Assembly: GCA_003138895.1 (NCBI GenBank)
Contig: PLHJ01000015.1
Coordinates: 38,161 to 92,722, forward strand
Length of the DNA stretch: 54,562 nt
Reading direction: 5' to 3'
Origin: Acidimicrobiaceae bacterium
GTDB taxonomy: Bacteria; Actinomycetota; Acidimicrobiia; Acidimicrobiales; RAAP-2
Program-made: the position numbers and the translations under genes
The notes under the pieces: model-generated
Seen by the model: only the letters and a program-made list of their open reading frames with translations
What the model was told of the DNA's origin: nothing
The model's database searches: none
Part shown: positions 1 through 8,149 of the stretch, piece after piece
How the letters are laid out: every line of letters begins with the position of its first letter
How positions within the stretch are numbered: the first letter of the stretch is position 1

Positions 1-218
1 TTGTTCCACATGAACGTGGCCACTCGGTCGCCGTTTTTCACGCCGATCTTCGTCAGCGCGGTGGCGAGACGTTCTGCTCGCTTCGCGATTTCAAAAAACG
101 TTGCCTCTTCAACACCCTCGGGCGTCACCGTGAATACTTTCTTGTCGGCGTAAACCCATTCACCTCGACGAACGATGTCGCTGATGAGCAGCGGCACTTC
201 TTGCATGGTGCTGTTCAC
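1..218 (-). CDS. Long-chain fatty-acid--CoA ligase, N-terminal part (cut by window edge)
   Basis: Only the first 72 or so codons lie in the window. They read into a typical acyl-CoA synthetase N-terminus: a short lead, a segment on activating a named acceptor (ERLATALTKIGVKNGDRVA) and then TFMWNN, where the window ends. Family members adenylate a fatty acid with ATP and transfer it to CoA. The catalytic AMP-binding motifs would lie outside the window, so the exact acid substrate cannot be judged. I place the start at the GTG at 218 because AGGGGG lies five bases upstream; an in-frame ATG at 206 is the alternative. A TAGTAT hexamer at 244-249 on the minus strand could be the -10 of its own promoter, 50 bp after the end of gltD. 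Confidence 0.72.
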   Translation of the reverse strand, partial: MNSTMQEVPLLISDIVRRGEWVYADKKVFTVTPEGVEEATFFEIAKRAERLATALTKIGVKNGDRVATFMWN

Positions 219-268
219 AAATTCCCCCTATTGCTCGTGAGTGATACTACAAAGTACGAAGCGCGTTG

Positions 269-1702
269 TTACCAGGTTGTCGCGTACGGCGCGAGTGGCG
301 CGGTCGCGAGTTCAATGGGGCCCTCGAGAAATGTGTTCACGGCCACGGCAGCCGAACGCCCCTCGGCAATGGCCCAAACAATCAAACTCTGTCCACGCAC
401 CGCGTCACCACAGGCAAAGACGCCACTGCGTGCTTCGTCGAGGTGCCAGTCGGGACGAACGCGAAGGGTCCCCTGGGCCGTCGTTGGTAGCGAAGAAAAG
501 TCCGACGCGTCTAGTTCGGGCCCGATGAATCCGGCGGCCAACAAAACGAGATCAGCGTCCAGCAATTCCGTGTTCGAAGGATTCTCGGCTTCGGCGAGTT
601 CTAAGTGGCGCACCCGGCCATCAGGTCCGGCGATAAACCGCTGGGTGGCGACGGCGTAACGACGAGCGCCACCTTCTTCATGGGCACTGGTCACTTTATA
701 AAGGAGCGGCATTGTGGGCCAAGGCTGGGTTCCTGGGCGTTTCTGAGGCGGCTCGGGTTGTATCTCAAGTTGTAATACGCTCGCGGCACCTTGGCGAAGT
801 GCCGTCCCAAGACAGTCAGCACCCGTGTCTCCCCCACCAATGATGACGACGTGACGGCCCGCGGCGTCGAAGTCCGACGACGAAGGCTTGTCGAATTCGA
901 CGTTTGCGACCTTCAAGTAGGTCATGGCCGGCATGACTCCTGGCAGATTGGCGCCTTCAACGCTCAAGGTTCGAGGGATCGTCGAACCGAGGGCCAAGAG
1001 CACCGCGTCGAATTCTTGACGGAGGTCGTCAATGGAAGGCTGACCCGTTGCACCGACGTCAACACCGGTGTGAAACAAGACGCCCTCGAGTTCCATTTGT
1101 TCGAGTCGGCGATCGAGAATCACCTTTTCCATCTTGAATTCTGGAATGCCAAAACGAAGCAGTCCACCAATAGCTTCTTGGCGCTCAAAAACACTCACCG
1201 CGTGACCAGCTCGCGCGAGTTGTTGCGCGGCGGCGAGTCCGGCGGGCCCCGAACCAATAACGGCAACTTTCTTGCCGGTCGCGAGAGGGGCGATTTCAGG
1301 CTTCACCCATCCCTCTTCGAAACCACGCTCAATAATCTCGTACTCCACACGTTCGATTGTCACCGGATCATCGGCGATACCAAGCACGCAAGCCGATTCG
1401 CAAGGTGCTGGACACAATCGACCCGTGAACTCAGGAAAATTGTTCGTCGCGTGCAAGCGGATGAGTGCTTCTTCGAAGTCATTCTTGAAGACGAGGTCGT
1501 TCCATTCGGGAATCAAGTTGCCCAGTGGGCAACCCTGGTGACAAAACGGAATGCCACAGTCCATGCAGCGAGCGGCCTGGTGCTCGGTTTCGTCCTTGGC
1601 TTGCGGCACGTAGACCTCGTGCCAATCGCGTAGTCGTAGTTCCACCGGACGCCGGACCGGGTTCTGGCGTTTGAATTCGAGAAATCCGGTTGGCTTACCC
1701 AC
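269..1702 (-). CDS. gltD: Glutamate synthase (NADPH) small subunit
   Basis: Beta subunit of glutamate synthase. It takes electrons from NAD(P)H through FAD and iron-sulfur centres to the large subunit, where 2-oxoglutarate and glutamine give two glutamates. The 477-aa protein has the N-terminal cysteine sets C46/C49/C54/C58 and C97/C101/C105 for the Fe-S clusters, then the FAD-binding GSGPAG near residue 150 and a second nucleotide-binding GGGDTG in the middle. Length is normal for the family. I chose GTG at 1702, which overlaps the last 8 bases of gltB in the pattern GTGGGTAA; an upstream ATG at 1747 would overlap gltB by 53 bp and add residues not typical of GltD. It is translated with gltB, and the pair handles ammonium assimilation together with glutamine synthetase, which is not in this window. 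Confidence 0.95.
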   Translation of the reverse strand: MGKPTGFLEFKRQNPVRRPVELRLRDWHEVYVPQAKDETEHQAARCMDCGIPFCHQGCPLGNLIPEWNDLVFKNDFEEALIRLHATNNFPEFTGRLCPAPCESACVLGIADDPVTIERVEYEIIERGFEEGWVKPEIAPLATGKKVAVIGSGPAGLAAAQQLARAGHAVSVFERQEAIGGLLRFGIPEFKMEKVILDRRLEQMELEGVLFHTGVDVGATGQPSIDDLRQEFDAVLLALGSTIPRTLSVEGANLPGVMPAMTYLKVANVEFDKPSSSDFDAAGRHVVIIGGGDTGADCLGTALRQGAASVLQLEIQPEPPQKRPGTQPWPTMPLLYKVTSAHEEGGARRYAVATQRFIAGPDGRVRHLELAEAENPSNTELLDADLVLLAAGFIGPELDASDFSSLPTTAQGTLRVRPDWHLDEARSGVFACGDAVRGQSLIVWAIAEGRSAAVAVNTFLEGPIELATAPLAPYATTW

Positions 1703-4700
1703 GTTGCTTCTCGCGGTCTCGAACCTTTCGGTATTCCTCGGACTCAATCTTCAAAAAGTTCATTCGTTCTTCGCGCCAAGTGTCGAGAAAGTGTTGGGCC
1801 CAAGCGGAGCCCGTCTCTTTGACGTAGTGCAACAGCAAATCTCGAACAATCTCGTCGTCTTCAACTTCCAAGGGCTCAACATCAAACACTCCTGAACTCA
1901 GTCGCTCGTCCACGCTGTTCCAGGGGTCATAGAGATAGAGCGTTCCGCCTGACATTCCGGCGGCTACGTTTCGACCCGTCGGGCCAAGAATAAGTACTTG
2001 CCCACCGGTCATGTACTCGCAGGCGTGATCGCCAGCGCCTTCCACGACAATCGTGGCACCAGAATTACGAACACCGAGGCGCTCACCGACGACACCACTG
2101 AGAAGGATTTCACCACCCGTGGCTCCGTAACCAATCACGTTGCCGGCAATGATGTTGTCCTGGCTCGAAAAACTCGAACCGACGGGCGGAACGACAATGA
2201 CACGTCCTCCCGACAAGCCCTTTGCGACGTAGTCGTTCGCGTCGCCTTCCAGTCGAATGGTCACGCCGGAGGGCAAGAACGCTCCGAGACTCTGTCCGGC
2301 CGATCCCTGCAAATTGAGCGTCACGGTGTCATTGGGTAAGACTCGCTCCTCAAACTTCCTGGTCAGAGCACTCCCCGTCAACGTGCCGACCGTGCGATGC
2401 ACGTTTCGAACGTCACCGGAGAAGGTGAAGCTCTCCCCTCGTTCAACGCACGCGAGCGCGTCATCGAGGAATTGACGATCAAAGGCTGACTCGAGTCCGT
2501 GTTGTTGCGAGCGAGTGTTACGCGTCTGTCCTTCAATCGGCGCTAGCAGTAGTTGACCAACGTCTACTCGTCCGCTCTTTTCATCTTGGGCGAGTACTGC
2601 TTCTAACAAGTCAGTTCGACCAATGATCTCTTCGAGAGTCTTGACGCCCAATTGACTCAGGTATTCGCGAACCTCTTGGGCAATAAATTCAAAGAAGTTT
2701 TCAACAAATTCGGGCGTTCCACTAAAGCGAGCTCGAAGTTCTGGATTCTGTGTCGCGATACCCACCGGGCAGGTATCGAGGTGGCAGACGCGCATCATGA
2801 TGCAACCTGACACGACAAGTGGTGCTGTCGCGAAACCAAATTCCTCGGCGCCGAGCAGCGCGCCAATAATGACGTCACGACCGGTCTTTAATTGTCCATC
2901 AACTTGGAGCACAACTCGGTCACGTAAGCCATTGGCGGCAAGTGTTTGTTGCGTCTCGGCGAGTCCAATTTCCCAGGGCGTACCGGCGTGCTTCAGCGAC
3001 GTGAGTGGTGCGGCGCCCGTGCCGCCATCGTGTCCGGAAATCAGAATGACGTCGGCGTGCGCCTTGGCGACTCCCGCGGCAATCGTGCCAACACCTTGTT
3101 CGCTCACGAGTTTGACGTGCACGCGGGCATTCTCGTTGGCGTTCTTTAAGTCGTAGATCAATTGCTTTAAGTCTTCAATGCTGTAGATGTCGTGGTGTGG
3201 CGGCGGTGAAATGAGGCCCACGCCCACGGTCGAGTGTCGGGTCTTTGCGATCCACGGGTAAATCTTGACGCCGGCTAACTGTCCGCCTTCGCCGGGCTTG
3301 GCTCCTTGAGCAATTTTGATTTGGAGATCGTCGGCGTTGACTAGGTATTCCGACGTGACGCCAAATCGTCCCGAGGCCACTTGCTTGATGGCCGAGCGAC
3401 GATTGTGTTGAGGATCCGACGTGTCAAAACGCTCTCGATCTTCCCCGCCCTCTCCCGTGTTCGACTTCGCTCCTAAGCGGTTCATGGCAATGGCGAGTGT
3501 CTCGTGTGCCTCCGCGGAAATGGAGCCGTAGGACATGGCGCCGGTCGAAAAACGCTTCAGAATCTCCGATGCGGGTTCGACGTCGTCAAGATTGAGCGGC
3601 ACGGCGGCTTTCTTTAATCGCAGTAAACTGCGAAGCGTAAGTCGCTCTTTTTCCTGATCATCGACTAATTCTGTGTACTGCTTGAAGATCTCAAATCGCT
3701 TGGAACGCGTGGCGTGTTGAAGTTTGAACACCGTACGCGGATTAAAGAGGTGTGCTTCGCCGTCTCTTCGCCACTGGTATTCGCCAGCACTCTCGAGTGG
3801 GGTTAGAGCAACTGCTGTTCGCACGAACGCGTCGTCGTGGCGAGCGAGAACGTCGGCCGCCACTTCGTCAAAGGACTTGCCGCCAATGCGCGAGTGCATG
3901 CCAGCGAAGCATTGGGCGAGAACGTCTTCGCCAATACCCACCACTTCAAAGAGCTGACTTCCGATGTAACTGGCAACGGTACTCACGCCCATCTTCGACA
4001 TGATTTTTACGATGCCCTTGGTGAGCGCCTTCGCGTAGCGGTAGCGAGCTTCACTTACCGGGCCAGCTACAAGTCCCTCGCTCACGAGATCGTCCACCGT
4101 GTCATACGAGAGGTAGGGGCACACGGCCGACGCACCAAATCCGAGAAGTAATGCGGCGTGGTGTACTTCGCGAGCGTCGCCCGACTCAACAACGAGCGCC
4201 GTTTTTGATCGAAGGTGTTCGACAATCAGACGATTATGCACGGCCGCAGTAGCAAGAAGGCTTGGAATTGGCGCTTGGTCGAGCGACGCGTTGCGGTCAG
4301 AGAGAATAATGATGTTGCAGCCGTCGCGCACGCGCCGTACGACTTCGTCAGCGAGTGCACAGAGTGCGTCAGAGAGCGCTTGACCAGGAGTTTTGTCGTC
4401 TTCGCTCACGGGAAACAGTCCATCCAGCGCGACCGACTTAAAACCTTCAGCGCCGCTCGCTTCGTGAATGTAGCGAATCTTTGCGAGGTCTTCGACGCTC
4501 AGGATCGGCGAGGATAGAACAATCTGGCGACAGTGTGCGGGCGACTCCAATAACAAGTTCTTGTGCGGGCCAAGACCTATACGCGTCGACGTTACAAGTT
4601 CTTCTCGAATGGCATCAAGAGGCGGGTTCGTTACCTGCGCAAAGAGCTGTGTAAAGAAGTCGTAGACACTGTGATTCTTTTTTGAAAGAACGGGAAGTGC

Positions 4701-6158
4701 TGCGTCATTGCCCATTGAACCGAGTGGCTCTTCACCGGCGCTAGCCATTGGACGAAGAATCAGCCGCAGGTCTTCTTCGCTATAACCAAAGAGTCGCTGA
4801 TGTTGCAGGACGCTGTGGTGTTGGGGGGTGAGCATGGGACGAGGTGCGAGGTCATCGAGCGAAACTTGTTGTTCGTCGAGCCAAGTCCCGTAGGGCTGGC
4901 GTTCCGCGAGCGAGAATTTCAGTTCGTCATCTTCGATGATGCGGCCTTGTTCGATGTCAACGAGGAACATGCGGCCTGGCTTTAATCGTCCCTTTTGTTT
5001 GACAATGCTCGGGTCAATGGGCAGCACACCAACTTCACTCGAAAATATGACTCGGTTGTCGCTCGTTACCCAGTACCGCGCCGGACGAAGTCCGTTGCGG
5101 TCGAGCACGGCGCCCACGATGCGACCATCGGTAAAGGAAACAGAAGCTGGGCCGTCCCAGGGTTCCATAAGCGCGGAATGGAAACGATAGAAATCCCGTC
5201 GCTCAGCATTCATCGACGTGGAACGCTCCCAGGCTTCTGGAATCATCATGAGCACCGCGTGGGGCAAACTGCGTCCACCCAAGGTCAAGAGTTCGGCAAC
5301 CTCATCAAAGCTCCCCGAATCACTCGAGTGCGTCGACAAAATTGGTGTGAGTTCGCTTACCGGGACGGGAAACAGATCGGATTCTAAAAGACTTTCTCGA
5401 GCGATCATCCAGTTGCGGTTGGAACGCACGGTGTTGATCTCTCCGTTGTGAGCAATAAAACGAAAGGGCTGCGCTAATTCCCACGACGGAAATGTATTGG
5501 TCGAAAAACGACTATGCACCAGAGCAATAGCCGAAGAGAATCGCGGGTCGTCGAGGTCGGGGAAATAGGTTCTGAGCTGCGGGGCCGTCAACATTCCTTT
5601 GTAGATCAATGTCCGTGATGACGTTGAAGATGCGTACAGCGATAAATTGTGTTCCGCCATTTTTCGAAACGCGAACAGCGCAGCTTCAAATCGGTCTTCA
5701 CTCGAAGGTTGCACGCTCTCGAGGAACTGTTGGTGTTGCGCTGGTTCTGCCGAGAGCGCTGTTGGTCCCAAGTTGGACGAGTTCGTTGGCACATCACGCC
5801 ACAACACCGTTCGAAGTCCCAATGTCGCGGCCAATTCGCCGAGTCGAGTTCGCTGGGCTGCGACGTCGGAGCCCTGGTTGAAGAACCACATGGCCACGCC
5901 GTAGGTGCCCGCGGGGCCGAGATCGACACCGAGTTCGAGGGCCTTGGCGCGCAGAAACTCATCAGGGATTTTGACCGTGATCCCCGCGCCGTCACCGGAA
6001 TTGACGTCGGCGCCTGACGCGCCACGATGTTCCAGATTTTCAAGGATTGTTAACGCGTCGGCAACAGTCTGGTGGGTAGCCTTGGCGTCAAGGTTCGCGA
6101 CCATTCCAACGCCGCACGCGTCGTGCTCGAAATCGCGAGAGTAGAGGGTATTTTTCAT
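1695..6158 (-). CDS. gltB: Glutamate synthase (NADPH) large subunit
   Basis: Alpha subunit of glutamate synthase, 1487 aa, the usual length. The class-II glutamine amidotransferase domain starts at Cys15 (DACGVGM), so about 14 residues should be removed as a propeptide to free the nucleophile. A central domain follows, then the FMN-binding synthase barrel, with the 3Fe-4S cysteines in CxxxxxCxxxxC near residue 1119. A C-terminal beta-helix of glycine-rich repeats forms roughly the last 250 residues. Ammonia released from glutamine is channelled to the FMN site, where 2-oxoglutarate is aminated and reduced. I chose the ATG at 6158; upstream in-frame starts would lie too close to or inside the promoter seen at 6196-6224. 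It is first in an operon with gltD. No feature shows how it is regulated beyond that promoter. Confidence 0.96.
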   Translation of the reverse strand: MKNTLYSRDFEHDACGVGMVANLDAKATHQTVADALTILENLEHRGASGADVNSGDGAGITVKIPDEFLRAKALELGVDLGPAGTYGVAMWFFNQGSDVAAQRTRLGELAATLGLRTVLWRDVPTNSSNLGPTALSAEPAQHQQFLESVQPSSEDRFEAALFAFRKMAEHNLSLYASSTSSRTLIYKGMLTAPQLRTYFPDLDDPRFSSAIALVHSRFSTNTFPSWELAQPFRFIAHNGEINTVRSNRNWMIARESLLESDLFPVPVSELTPILSTHSSDSGSFDEVAELLTLGGRSLPHAVLMMIPEAWERSTSMNAERRDFYRFHSALMEPWDGPASVSFTDGRIVGAVLDRNGLRPARYWVTSDNRVIFSSEVGVLPIDPSIVKQKGRLKPGRMFLVDIEQGRIIEDDELKFSLAERQPYGTWLDEQQVSLDDLAPRPMLTPQHHSVLQHQRLFGYSEEDLRLILRPMASAGEEPLGSMGNDAALPVLSKKNHSVYDFFTQLFAQVTNPPLDAIREELVTSTRIGLGPHKNLLLESPAHCRQIVLSSPILSVEDLAKIRYIHEASGAEGFKSVALDGLFPVSEDDKTPGQALSDALCALADEVVRRVRDGCNIIILSDRNASLDQAPIPSLLATAAVHNRLIVEHLRSKTALVVESGDAREVHHAALLLGFGASAVCPYLSYDTVDDLVSEGLVAGPVSEARYRYAKALTKGIVKIMSKMGVSTVASYIGSQLFEVVGIGEDVLAQCFAGMHSRIGGKSFDEVAADVLARHDDAFVRTAVALTPLESAGEYQWRRDGEAHLFNPRTVFKLQHATRSKRFEIFKQYTELVDDQEKERLTLRSLLRLKKAAVPLNLDDVEPASEILKRFSTGAMSYGSISAEAHETLAIAMNRLGAKSNTGEGGEDRERFDTSDPQHNRRSAIKQVASGRFGVTSEYLVNADDLQIKIAQGAKPGEGGQLAGVKIYPWIAKTRHSTVGVGLISPPPHHDIYSIEDLKQLIYDLKNANENARVHVKLVSEQGVGTIAAGVAKAHADVILISGHDGGTGAAPLTSLKHAGTPWEIGLAETQQTLAANGLRDRVVLQVDGQLKTGRDVIIGALLGAEEFGFATAPLVVSGCIMMRVCHLDTCPVGIATQNPELRARFSGTPEFVENFFEFIAQEVREYLSQLGVKTLEEIIGRTDLLEAVLAQDEKSGRVDVGQLLLAPIEGQTRNTRSQQHGLESAFDRQFLDDALACVERGESFTFSGDVRNVHRTVGTLTGSALTRKFEERVLPNDTVTLNLQGSAGQSLGAFLPSGVTIRLEGDANDYVAKGLSGGRVIVVPPVGSSFSSQDNIIAGNVIGYGATGGEILLSGVVGERLGVRNSGATIVVEGAGDHACEYMTGGQVLILGPTGRNVAAGMSGGTLYLYDPWNSVDERLSSGVFDVEPLEVEDDEIVRDLLLHYVKETGSAWAQHFLDTWREERMNFLKIESEEYRKVRDREKQRG

Positions 6159-6195
6159 AAGCTTCGTCACTTGGGGACGACGCTGACCCGGTTTC

Positions 6196-6224
6196 AGTAT
6201 AGGCATACGAACCACGCACAACAA
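6196..6224 (-). promoter_or_regulatory. Sigma-70-type promoter for gltBD
   Basis: On the minus strand TTGTTG (6224-6219) and TATACT (6201-6196) are separated by exactly 17 bases, a good match to a housekeeping sigma promoter. Transcription would start near 6189 and leave a leader of about 30 bases before the gltB ATG. It is the best -35/-10 pair I saw in the window and sits back to back with the thiO start. Confidence 0.6.
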
Positions 6225-6250
6225 TGAGGCTCATTTCTGCGGCCGCGACG

Positions 6251-6256
6251 TAGTTT
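6251..6256 (+). promoter_or_regulatory. Putative -10 element for leaderless thiO mRNA
   Basis: TAGTTT is followed by six bases (GATTCC) and then the GTG start of thiO. No Shine-Dalgarno sequence is present. The same TANNNT-N6-start layout recurs at six other genes in the window, so transcription probably begins at the start codon itself. Confidence 0.5.
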
Positions 6257-6262
6257 GATTCC

Positions 6263-7339
6263 GTGAGCGAAAACGATTTCGACGTCATTGTCGTGGGAGC
6301 TGGCGTTATTGGTTTGTCGTGCGCGTTTGGCTGTTCGACAAAGGGCCTACGGGTCGCACTGGTTGATCCGCGTCCGGGTTCGGGCGCTACGAACGCTGCC
6401 GCGGGCATGCTCGCCCCAAGTGCTGAAGCAACCGATGGCGAAAACGGCAGTTTCTTTGCGAGTCTCGAAGCGCTTTCGCTTTGGCCGACATTTGCTCGAG
6501 ACGTAAGCGAGCGCTCGGGAGAACCACTTCACCTCGACGAAGGCGGCTCACTCTGTGTTGGTTGGGACCACAGTGATCGAGCCCTCCAAGCACACCTTGC
6601 TCGTACCGCTACTTCGCTCGGCGTCGGAGTGATCCTGGTTGAACGTGTCCAGCGCGCGGAGCTTTTTCGTGACGTAACGCCAAGAATTACCTCCGGTCAC
6701 TTCTACGCCAACGACGCATCGATTGATCCTGACATTGTGGTCCGTGGACTCATGGGCGCCCTGCGTCGCGATGGTGCCACGTTTATAAACGAACGAGCTA
6801 CCGACTGCGTCGACGACGGCGGTGCGGTCATCGTGCAGACTGCTTCACGCACGTACCGGGCCAAGCGAGGCATTATCGCGACGGGTTACTCCCCCGATTC
6901 ATGGTCACTTCGACCATCGACAGCGCACGCGATTCGTCCTGTTCGCGGATCCACCGTTCGTTTACGACTTGATGGACCCGTGGAGCCACGAATGATTCGA
7001 GCCGTCGTTCGTGGACGAAGTGTCTATATCGTGGTTCGAAGCAGTGGTGACGTGGTACTTGGTGCATCGTCGGACGAGTCATCGGAATTGATCACCGAAG
7101 CGGGCACTGTTCTGCGTCTCATGAGCGACGCGATAGAAATCCTGCCCGATCTCGAGCACGCGACGTTCGTAGGAGTACGCGTGGGACTACGACCCGTTTC
7201 GGCTGATCAGAACCCTTTTTTCGAGTTGCTTGCCGGCGAGAAATGGGCATGGGTCGGAGGGCACTACCGACAAGGAATCACTATGGCACCCCTCGTTGCC
7301 AAGCAGGCCGGTGCCTTTGTCGTGGAGACGGCGTGTTAA
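6263..7339 (+). CDS. thiO: Glycine oxidase ThiO, FAD-dependent
   Basis: FAD-dependent amino-acid oxidase of the DadA/ThiO type, 358 aa. In thiamine synthesis ThiO oxidises glycine to the imine (dehydroglycine) used to build the thiazole ring. The N-terminus has the Rossmann motif VVGAGVIGLS, and the C-terminus has WVGGHYRQGITMAP, typical of glycine oxidases. The next gene, thiS, starts inside its last codons (8-bp overlap ending at the TAA), which supports the ThiO rather than a general D-amino-acid oxidase role. The GTG at 6263 has no Shine-Dalgarno sequence and appears to be the 5' end of the transcript. The usual partner thiG, the thiazole synthase, is not next to it here. Confidence 0.83.
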   Translation: MSENDFDVIVVGAGVIGLSCAFGCSTKGLRVALVDPRPGSGATNAAAGMLAPSAEATDGENGSFFASLEALSLWPTFARDVSERSGEPLHLDEGGSLCVGWDHSDRALQAHLARTATSLGVGVILVERVQRAELFRDVTPRITSGHFYANDASIDPDIVVRGLMGALRRDGATFINERATDCVDDGGAVIVQTASRTYRAKRGIIATGYSPDSWSLRPSTAHAIRPVRGSTVRLRLDGPVEPRMIRAVVRGRSVYIVVRSSGDVVLGASSDESSELITEAGTVLRLMSDAIEILPDLEHATFVGVRVGLRPVSADQNPFFELLAGEKWAWVGGHYRQGITMAPLVAKQAGAFVVETAC

Positions 7340-7524
7340 GGGTCAATGGCGAAGATGCTCTCTTTGAAGGCAGCGTTTCCGATCTATTGATGCATCTAGA
7401 TATCGCGCCACGCGGCATTGCGGTAGCCCTTAATGGCGCCATCATTCCTCGGTCAGAATGGACAACGACGATTGTTCCCCTTGAGGGATCAATCGAGATA
7501 GTGACGGCCGCCGCAGGCGGTTAG
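7333..7524 (+). CDS. thiS: Sulfur carrier protein ThiS
   Basis: Small ubiquitin-fold sulfur carrier, 63 aa, ending in the diagnostic Gly-Gly that is adenylated and turned into a thiocarboxylate. It then delivers sulfur to the thiazole ring of thiamine. Visible family traits are a start with an RVNG segment, a middle IAVALNGAIIPRSEW strand-turn, and the terminal AAAGG. The GTG at 7333 overlaps the end of thiO by 7 bases and has GGAG six bases upstream within thiO. The enzymes expected to act on it, ThiF and ThiG, are not in this window. Confidence 0.88.
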   Translation: MLRVNGEDALFEGSVSDLLMHLDIAPRGIAVALNGAIIPRSEWTTTIVPLEGSIEIVTAAAGG

Positions 7525-7537
7525 AGGAGACTGAGCC

Positions 7538-7696
7538 ATGGCTACGCACGATGAATTATTGAATGCCCTCGATGAGCGGATCTTGGAAGCACTGCGAGCA
7601 AAGGCAACGGGTGAAACCATTGCGAGCTTGTTCGAGGCGAGGGCGTGGTTGACGAACCCCGATCAAGATCATTCCCCTCGTCGTTCCACTACGTAA
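7538..7696 (+). CDS. Hypothetical 52-aa protein downstream of thiS
   Basis: A short open frame starts at ATG 7538, with AGGAG at 7525-7529, eight bases upstream, a strong ribosome-binding site. The product is 52 residues, mostly charged and helical in character (ATHDELLNALDERILEAL at the start), with no membrane segment and no cysteine. The last ten residues are polar and probably disordered. It lies 13 bp after thiS on the same strand and 70 bp before tRNA-Pro, so it probably shares the thiO-thiS transcript. I do not recognise the family. The ribosome-binding site and the operon position are the reasons to call it a gene. Confidence 0.55.
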   Translation: MATHDELLNALDERILEALRAKATGETIASLFEARAWLTNPDQDHSPRRSTT

Positions 7697-7766
7697 GTTT
7701 TCTTGTGAAGCAGTAGGCACGTGCCGCTAAAGCAGATGATGGCCTACGACTAGGGTTGTTCCGTCG

Positions 7767-7844
7767 CGGGCTGTGGCGCAGCTTGGTTAGCGCGCTTGAC
7801 TGGGGGTCAAGAGGTCGTGGGTTCAAATCCCGCCAGCCCGACCA
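7767..7844 (+). tRNA. tRNA-Pro (anticodon GGG)
   Basis: A full cloverleaf of 78 bases including an encoded CCA. The acceptor stem CGGGCTG pairs with CAGCCCG, the anticodon arm CTTGA/TCAAG has loop CTGGGGG with anticodon GGG, and the T arm contains GGTTCAAATCC. TAGGGT at 7751-7756, ten bases before the 5' end, is a likely -10 element; the tRNA-Leu gene in this window has a TANNNT hexamer at the same distance. Confidence 0.97.
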
Positions 7845-8149
7845 TAAAAGTGTTTCGAAGATAAACCGTAGTTTTATCGGGAATCTGGACGTCCCTCTCA
7901 TGATTTGGATAGGGCGACTTCATTGTCGTCGATGGCCCCACGAGTACGAGCACGATAATCGCGAAGATGGCAGCGACGACAACCGCAATCGACCCCTTAA
8001 CGTGGCGTCACGCTCTCGTATATCTAGACTCACTTCCCATGTCTACAGACGCAATGGTCCTCGCTTGGACTTCGTTAGTTCTCTGAGGTATTTACGGCCT
8101 GATTTAGTTTTTGAGGTTCTTTTGAACCGCACTTTTCAATGATTTGGGT
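7845..8149. other. Gene-free stretch of 305 bp between tRNA-Pro and rsgA
   Basis: I see no intact gene here. Just after the tRNA, GATAAA (7860-7865) and TTTATC (7873-7878) could pair as a weak hairpin. On the minus strand a frame opens at ATG 8040, reads ten codons, hits TGA, then continues with a strongly hydrophobic run (AVVVAAIFAIIVLVLVG, roughly 7985-7930) without a stop into the complement of the tRNA. This could be a decayed small membrane-protein gene or chance. Confidence 0.4.
8115..8128. terminator. Weak hairpin between tRNA-Pro and rsgA
   Basis: GGTTC-TTTT-GAACC forms a perfect 5-bp stem 21 bp beyond the rsgA stop. There is no clear T run on either strand, so a bidirectional terminator role is only a suggestion based on position. 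Confidence 0.25.

Noticed and set aside
791..1633. A 280-codon plus-strand frame opposite gltD
   Set aside because: Antisense to gltD with a low-complexity, Arg/Thr-rich product; no start signal.
7821..7844. tRNA-Pro 3' end as an integration site
   Set aside because: I saw no second copy of the tRNA end in the window and no phage integrase; the only tyrosine recombinase is the chromosomal Xer type.
7756..8142. A 128-codon plus-strand frame across tRNA-Pro
   Set aside because: It begins upstream of the tRNA and reads straight through it; no ribosome site and an Arg/Asn-rich random-looking product.
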